From the NCBI GenBank assembly GCA_944321155.1, contig CALUKG010000003.1, forward strand, positions 1 through 64,000: 64,000 nucleotides of DNA, read 5' to 3'. Below are positions 56,444 through 64,000 of the stretch, piece after piece. The position numbers were made by a program, and so were the translations under genes. Below the pieces are notes generated by a model. It was not told where the DNA came from. It made no database searches and saw nothing but the letters and a program-made list of their open reading frames with translations. Numbering within the stretch: position 1 is the stretch's first letter; every line of letters starts with the position of its first letter. Source of the stretch: an uncultured Bacteroidales bacterium. GTDB taxonomy: Bacteria; Bacteroidota; Bacteroidia; Bacteroidales; Paludibacteraceae.

Positions 56444-57769
56444 ATGAAAAGAATATTTTCCATATTCCTTAATATATGCTTTTTCTGTAGCCTATCATTG
56501 GCACAAGATTATACGCAACTCTATATCATTGGCGGTGCAACCGCCAATGGTTGGGATAATAACAATGCACAAAAGATGACACTGGTATCATCCAATACAG
56601 AAAATGCCATATTTACATGGACAGGACAATTAAGTGCAAGTGATTTCAAATTCATTAATGCCGGCGGAACCTTTTGGCCCTGTTTTAATGCCACGAGTGA
56701 AAATGAAATTGTCGTATTAGGCCAAACACACAATTTAGCCTATCATACCACTGAAATAGATGATTATAAATTTGTCATACAGAATTCCGGTTTATATACC
56801 ATAACCGTTGATATGCGCCAACTTACTATGGTAGTCGAATCTGTTAACTTGGATGAACTACCAGAAAACCTATGGATATGCGGTAGTGCCATACCTAACG
56901 GCACGGCTCAACTTATTAAAGGCTACGACGGAACATTTTTCTTATACGGAGGAAGTTTACAAAATGGAGATGTAAAAATAATGGATACCCCTGCACCGGA
57001 ACCTTATACAACCTATTATATTCCATATCAAGAAGCCATTGACATCACCGGCAACAGCAGATATGTTACAACAAATGACAATAATGCTGCCGGTTGGGAA
57101 GTTCTTGTTGATGATCCTGCCTATAAAATAAGAATCGACCTAATACAAAAAAGAGTAACCGCACAAGTCTTTTTGCCTTCACAAAAACTTTATATTATTG
57201 GAGGGGCTACAGAAGCTGGCTGGGATGCAGAAAAAGCGATTCTTTTATCCAATGAAAATCAACCTATTGGTACATACGTATTTGAAGGTGAATTAAAAAT
57301 ACGCAATGAAAATGTAGAACCCAACGCCTTCAAGTTCTTAGGCCAGAAAACATGGGATCCATATAGCATTCATGCTATCAGCGAAAATGCTCCAATACTA
57401 ACAGCCTCATATATAGGAGAACGAAGTACTGTACACACATTTCCCGACTATAAATGGACTATTGACGAAGACAAACAAGGTCATTATACCATTACAGTCA
57501 ACTTATTGAACGAGACAATCGAAGCTCAATATAATGGTGAAGAATCGTCATTGTCAACACCCAATGAAACAACAATATCAATTAACGGACATGATGGATT
57601 ACATATATGGAGCACGAACGGACAAACAATAGATACATTGCATATCTACGATTTGTCAGGCAGGCTTGTCATCCACGAAAGACAATTTACTGATTTACAT
57701 TTACCATTAGAAAAAGGCATCTACATTATAAGCCTCAATTCTATAACATATAAAACGATTATTTATTAA
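56444..57769 (+). CDS. Secreted SusE/F-like glycan-binding protein with T9SS-type tail (second)
   Basis: 441-aa exported protein, no lipobox after its signal peptide (1-20). Three SusE/F-like modules begin at about 27 (LYIIGGATANGWDNNN), 143 (LWICGSAIPNGTAQ) and 246 (LYIIGGATEAGWDAEK). The middle one again lacks the GW tryptophan, as in the lipoprotein of this locus. A sorting-type tail covers about 380-441 (LHIYDLSGRLVIHE, then LEKGIYIISLN). It lies 11 bases after the first GH31 and 17 before the second, so it is clearly part of the operon. Overall it mirrors the first gene of the PUL. Confidence 0.8.
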   Translation: MKRIFSIFLNICFFCSLSLAQDYTQLYIIGGATANGWDNNNAQKMTLVSSNTENAIFTWTGQLSASDFKFINAGGTFWPCFNATSENEIVVLGQTHNLAYHTTEIDDYKFVIQNSGLYTITVDMRQLTMVVESVNLDELPENLWICGSAIPNGTAQLIKGYDGTFFLYGGSLQNGDVKIMDTPAPEPYTTYYIPYQEAIDITGNSRYVTTNDNNAAGWEVLVDDPAYKIRIDLIQKRVTAQVFLPSQKLYIIGGATEAGWDAEKAILLSNENQPIGTYVFEGELKIRNENVEPNAFKFLGQKTWDPYSIHAISENAPILTASYIGERSTVHTFPDYKWTIDEDKQGHYTITVNLLNETIEAQYNGEESSLSTPNETTISINGHDGLHIWSTNGQTIDTLHIYDLSGRLVIHERQFTDLHLPLEKGIYIISLNSITYKTIIY

Positions 57770-57786
57770 CAACAAAGATTGTGAAT

Positions 57787-60700
57787 ATGTACAAAAGGCT
57801 CACAACGTACTTAATAGCAAGCATAAGTTGCTTACTAAGCGTACAAGCACAAACATCGTTCTTGTTTGACAACAACATGGCAGTATTCTATCCTGCAGAT
57901 TTCGATTCTACCCAAACATTGCCATCATTTGCCATAACCAAGAACCTCCTATACCAGAATGACGTACCTGAAACTTGGGAAATACGTCCTGTATTCGGCA
58001 CAACAGACGAAGGTAAAACTCTTGTTGAAATTACTTTCGAAGAAGGTACTGATCTATATGGTACCGGACTTGTTACCGGTGACTTACGCAGAAATGGTTA
58101 TGACATACCATTATGGAACAATGACAACTACGGATATTACAAACCCGGTCTATACCAATCCCATCCATGGATTATGGGAGTACGTCCAAACGGAAAGACA
58201 TTCGGTATTATTGCAGATAACAGTTGGCGTTCCAACATTAATCTGTCCAATCCTATAAAGATAACCAGCGAAGGCCCATCTTTCCGTGTTATTGTCATTG
58301 AAAAAAACAATCCGATGGAAATGATGCAAGCACTCAGCGAATTGACAGGACACATCAATCTGCCTCCATTATGGGCAATCGGTTACCATCAATCACGCTA
58401 TAATCCTTCATATAAACCATCAGACGTATTATATATAACAAACGAGCTCAGACGTAGGCAACACCCATGTGATGTTATATGGTTTGATATCGACTATATG
58501 GATGGCAAACGCATTTTTACATATGATGCAACAAACTATTTCACGGCAGATGGTGTACCAAATCCTATTGCTATGAACGATTCGCTTCACAGCAAAGGCT
58601 TCAAAGCCGGCTACATTACAGACCCAGGTGTAAAAATAGATGAACAGTATAGTGTATATCAGGAAGGAAATGAAGGAAATTATTGGGTATTAAACAAAGA
58701 CGGCGAAGCCTATGAAGGTGAAGTATGGCCCGGTATGTGCCATTTTCCCGATTTTACACGCCCAGAAACACGTGAATGGTGGGGAGAACGCTATGGAGAA
58801 TTTGTAAAAAACAATGATATAGACGGGGCATGGAACGACATGAACGAACCAGGAGTATTCAACACTGAAGAATGGACCATGCCGGTAGACAACCAACACC
58901 AAGGCGGCGGAGGATTGGCAGCTGGCCCACATATGCGTTATCACAACTTATATGGCTCACTTATGTCACAAGCCACCTACGAGGGAATCATTGAAGCAAT
59001 ACCGGAAAAGCGCCCATTTATATTGTCCCGCGCCAACCATCTTGGGGCACAACGCTATTGCGCCACATGGACTGGTGACAACCTTGACACATGGAAACAT
59101 CTGAAACTGACTATTCCTATGTGTCTCAATCTTGGCCTTTCCGGACAGCCATTCGGAGGTCCTGATGTCGGCGGATACGGACGTATTGGAAATGCTGATT
59201 TAATGGGACATTGGTTTGCTCTAGCACCTTACTATCCATTTTCACGCAACCATACTTCAGAACATTCACAAGAACCATGGGCATTCGGCAACAAAATTGA
59301 AACTGTTGCACGAAATGCCATCAATCGCCGCTATCATTTATTACCTTATTTCTATACATTATTCCACGAATCATCTAAAACAGGAATGCCTATCATGCGT
59401 CCTCTGTTTTTTGCCGATGTAACCAATGAAAATTTACGGGAAGAAAAACAAGCATTTTTATTAGGTAAAGACTTATTGATAATTCCACGTTGGGCAGTCA
59501 ATCCGACCTTGCCTCAAGGTGATTGGGATGAACTTGCATTTGAAACAGAAGATGATGGGTATCAAGCCACGGTTGCTTTACGTCCAGGAGCCATACTACC
59601 TTGCTTGGGACATACCATACAAAGCACTGCGGAATATACCTGTGATTCCATTACATTGTATGTGAACCCTTTATCTGATGGCAACGCAGAAGGATACATG
59701 TATGACGATGAAGGAGAAGGGTTTGACTATAAAACAGGAGCATACGCTTTACTGTCATTCAATTGTACAAATAAAGGGAATGATTCCTTAGCCATTACCA
59801 TCAGTCAAAGTGAAGGAACTTTTGTACGGCCAACAAGATATTTCCGCGTAGCGGTTGTCGGCGGAGAGGCCATACAATATTCCGATTGGAGCAATGAATT
59901 AGAAATTGTTGTCCCCAACGTATTAGATACAGTCAACACATTAGATACAAGCAAAATCGGAGTTTATTTCATTGCCGGTACCTTTACCAACTGGTTCAAC
60001 GGAGACGAGGACAAAAGGTTAATGTTAAAAAATCCGTCAGAAGACGGAACCTTAACAAGCGACCGCCTCTATTTTGAAGCAGGAACATATGAAATGAAAT
60101 TTGCAAACACAGAAAATTGGACTGGATCTGACTGGGGTGCAGAAGAAGGTAACAACAGCCTGACAGGAACAGCTATAAAAGGACCGGATGATGAGTGCAA
60201 GAACATCAAATTTTCGATTGAAAAAGACGGAAGCTATTATATCACATTTAATCCGAAAACACTACAATATGCCATTGTACGCACATATGAATCCAACCAA
60301 AAAGAAATGTATATTGGAGGAACATTTAATAATTGGACAACAATGGCAGGCGTAATGAATCTAGTGGGAGACAACCAATGGGAAGCTACAAAGATCTATA
60401 TTCCAGCCGGTCAACAAGAACTGAAATTTGCAAACACTTATGATTTCACTGGTGATGATTGGGGCAATGCGCAGGGTTTAAGTGGAACTGCAGTTCTATC
60501 TACAGGTGGAGACCCCAATTTAAGTTTTAACATCACAACAGCAGGAGAATATACCATACGTTTCAACGACAACACATTGGAGTATAGTATCGAATTAACC
60601 TCTGGAGATGAAACTGGTATAAACGAAAACATCACGAAGCAAACCTATATTTATCCCAATCCAACCAATGACCTACTAAATGTCAATCTAAACAATGGAA

Positions 60701-60864
60701 AAGGCATAGTAGAAATTTATGCTATAAACGGCCAAATTGTTTTACGTAAACAACTGGATGCAAAATCATCTACACTTCATATTGCGCAATTGGCAAAAGG
60801 TACGTATCTTGTGAAACTTTTAGATGGAAAAGAAACATCCGTTCATAAACTCATAAAAGACTAA
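57787..60864 (+). CDS. GH31 alpha-glucosidase with two binding modules and T9SS-type tail
   Basis: 1025-aa exported enzyme; ATG at 57787 (MYKRLTTYLIASISC) is preferred over a GTG two codons earlier. Classical GH31 barrel: PLWAIGYHQSRYNP, VIWFDIDYMDGKRIF, nucleophile Asp351 in GAWNDMNEPGVF, acid/base Asp431 in WTGDNLDTW, then LSGQPFGGPDVGGY. After the C-terminal beta domains come two tandem modules (about 725 and 840) sharing AGTFTNWF / GGTFNNWT and KFANT...WTGSDWG / FTGDDWG, probably glucan-binding. The final 75 residues are a clear type A sorting domain (YIYPNPTNDLLNVN, EIYAINGQIVLRK, LAKGTYLVKLLDG). Probably an exo-acting alpha-glucosidase placed outside the cell. Confidence 0.9.
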   Translation: MYKRLTTYLIASISCLLSVQAQTSFLFDNNMAVFYPADFDSTQTLPSFAITKNLLYQNDVPETWEIRPVFGTTDEGKTLVEITFEEGTDLYGTGLVTGDLRRNGYDIPLWNNDNYGYYKPGLYQSHPWIMGVRPNGKTFGIIADNSWRSNINLSNPIKITSEGPSFRVIVIEKNNPMEMMQALSELTGHINLPPLWAIGYHQSRYNPSYKPSDVLYITNELRRRQHPCDVIWFDIDYMDGKRIFTYDATNYFTADGVPNPIAMNDSLHSKGFKAGYITDPGVKIDEQYSVYQEGNEGNYWVLNKDGEAYEGEVWPGMCHFPDFTRPETREWWGERYGEFVKNNDIDGAWNDMNEPGVFNTEEWTMPVDNQHQGGGGLAAGPHMRYHNLYGSLMSQATYEGIIEAIPEKRPFILSRANHLGAQRYCATWTGDNLDTWKHLKLTIPMCLNLGLSGQPFGGPDVGGYGRIGNADLMGHWFALAPYYPFSRNHTSEHSQEPWAFGNKIETVARNAINRRYHLLPYFYTLFHESSKTGMPIMRPLFFADVTNENLREEKQAFLLGKDLLIIPRWAVNPTLPQGDWDELAFETEDDGYQATVALRPGAILPCLGHTIQSTAEYTCDSITLYVNPLSDGNAEGYMYDDEGEGFDYKTGAYALLSFNCTNKGNDSLAITISQSEGTFVRPTRYFRVAVVGGEAIQYSDWSNELEIVVPNVLDTVNTLDTSKIGVYFIAGTFTNWFNGDEDKRLMLKNPSEDGTLTSDRLYFEAGTYEMKFANTENWTGSDWGAEEGNNSLTGTAIKGPDDECKNIKFSIEKDGSYYITFNPKTLQYAIVRTYESNQKEMYIGGTFNNWTTMAGVMNLVGDNQWEATKIYIPAGQQELKFANTYDFTGDDWGNAQGLSGTAVLSTGGDPNLSFNITTAGEYTIRFNDNTLEYSIELTSGDETGINENITKQTYIYPNPTNDLLNVNLNNGKGIVEIYAINGQIVLRKQLDAKSSTLHIAQLAKGTYLVKLLDGKETSVHKLIKD

Positions 60865-60876
60865 CCAATAAAATAA

Positions 60877-63054
<2,178 letters not shown>

Positions 63055-63112
63055 TTCTTTTTTCACAAATGGGGTTGGAATTAAAATTGTGTATTTGTAT
63101 CCATTCTTCCAT

Positions 63113-63147
63113 AAAAAAACTGCATCACTTAAAATGGTGCAGTTTTT
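63113..63147. terminator. Bidirectional terminator between PUL and malate dehydrogenase
   Basis: CTGCATCA (63120-63127) pairs with TGGTGCAG (63135-63142), with A runs on the left and TTTTT on the right, so it can end transcription from both strands. The pairing is best in the plus direction. Confidence 0.85.
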
Positions 63148-63171
63148 CTATTTCATCAGACTGTCTGAATA

Positions 63172-64000
63172 TTAGTCGATATTCGGATTAATGCTATGCC
63201 ATTGGTCGATAGGAGGCAGTACACCCATCTCAATTACCTCATCACGCAGCGCACATAAATGTTTGTAGCTTTCCTGCAATTTGGCTTCTTCTTCCGGCGT
63301 ACCTTTAAGTTCCTTATAGCAAACACCGTCTTTGGTGATTTCCGTTTCCATCGCCATCATAATGTGGTCAAATCCGTGGCTATATACATATGTACCTGCA
63401 GGCCATGCGAAAGGTTTTCCTCCCATCGCTGCCGCAATCATCTCAATGGAGATATAGGCTGGGCTTTGGAATGAAGAACGTCCACGCAAAGCAATAATAT
63501 TTGCTCCACCCTTAGTTACTTTTGTCTGGATTTCAGCCCATTGTTCTTTTGTCAGTTCAGGAGTACCTATTATATCCAATAACGGTTTGCCATCCACTTT
63601 AGCTGTAGAAGCATAAACAGCCATCTGTTCGCCATGACCACCATAAGTACGGCAATTCTCGATTTTATCAGGAGACATGTGGAAATGTTTTGCCAATTCA
63701 CTGCGCAGACGTGTGCTGTCAAGTGCTGCCAAAGTAGTAACCTGAGACGGCTTCAAACCAGAGTATAACAAGGTAATCAATCCTGTAATATCAGCAGGAT
63801 TAAAAATTACCACTACATGTTTTACATCAGGGCAGTATGCTTTTACATTTTTGCCGAATTCTTCTGCAATAGCCGCATTACCTTTCAGCAAATCTTCACG
63901 GGTCATCCCTGCTTTACGTGCAGCACCTCCAGAAGAAATCACATATTTGGCATCCGTCAATGCCTCTTTAATATCAGAAGTAAAAGTCAGATTCAATCCT
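63172..64000 (-). CDS. mdh: Malate dehydrogenase, N-terminus cut by window edge
   Basis: 276 residues of the C-terminal part are visible; the frame runs to the right edge with no ATG, so the gene continues outside. It is an NAD-dependent oxidoreductase of the lactate/malate family: AKYVISSGGAARKAGMTRED, VVVIFNPADITG, the catalytic His in RTYGGHGEQM, and a conserved SSFQSPAYISIEM. It interconverts malate and oxaloacetate, in Bacteroidales mainly in the reductive branch that leads to succinate and propionate. Function is independent of the PUL, from which a shared terminator separates it. Confidence 0.92.
   Translation of the reverse strand, partial: GLNLTFTSDIKEALTDAKYVISSGGAARKAGMTREDLLKGNAAIAEEFGKNVKAYCPDVKHVVVIFNPADITGLITLLYSGLKPSQVTTLAALDSTRLRSELAKHFHMSPDKIENCRTYGGHGEQMAVYASTAKVDGKPLLDIIGTPELTKEQWAEIQTKVTKGGANIIALRGRSSFQSPAYISIEMIAAAMGGKPFAWPAGTYVYSHGFDHIMMAMETEITKDGVCYKELKGTPEEEAKLQESYKHLCALRDEVIEMGVLPPIDQWHSINPNID

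Overview
The window looks like chromosome from a Bacteroidales bacterium, most like Bacteroides, Phocaeicola or Prevotella. The evidence is two SusC/SusD outer-membrane uptake systems, many SPII lipoproteins, type IX secretion (T9SS) type A-like C-terminal domains, gldD/gldE, and promoters of the Bacteroidetes form TTG-N20-TAnnTTTG with almost no Shine-Dalgarno sequences. Seven promoters found by eye have exactly 20 bp between the two boxes. The genus cannot be fixed from the sequence alone.

Left part (1-24.4 kb): a group B-type [FeFe] hydrogenase (minus strand); a plus-strand pair made of a small secreted protein and a family 1 pectate lyase, ended by a strong terminator; a transglutaminase-family gene that has lost its catalytic N-terminus; then minus-strand housekeeping genes cutC, tig-clpP and typA. 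A likely six-gene operon follows (gldE, gldD, lipoprotein, HAD phosphatase, FKBP lipoprotein, porin-like barrel), then a large mosaic pectin methylesterase and miaB-uvrB.

Middle part (24.4-42.8 kb): a SusC-SusD-zinc metallopeptidase-DUF4302-secreted protein operon that resembles peptide or protein uptake loci; a 700 bp stretch with no gene; an HD phosphohydrolase with a surface lipoprotein; and the outer-membrane biogenesis cluster (DUF6089 protein, uppS, bamA, two skp-like genes).

Right part (42.8-63.1 kb): a complete polysaccharide utilisation locus (PUL). A membrane-bound SusR-like regulator faces a nine-gene operon: secreted SusE/F-like protein, SusC, SusD, SusE/F lipoprotein, GH66 endo-dextranase-like lipoprotein, GH31, a second secreted SusE/F-like protein, a second GH31, and an inverting SusB-type GH97. 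GH66 with GH31 and GH97, and no GH13, points to dextran or another alpha-1,6-glucan. Likely flow: GH66 cuts the polymer at the surface, SusE/F modules and SusD hold the fragments, SusCD imports them, and the exo-acting GH31 and GH97 enzymes release glucose. Direct repeats and a perfect palindrome lie between the regulator and the operon. The window ends inside a malate dehydrogenase gene.

No rRNA, tRNA, CRISPR array, insertion sequence or prophage gene was recognised.
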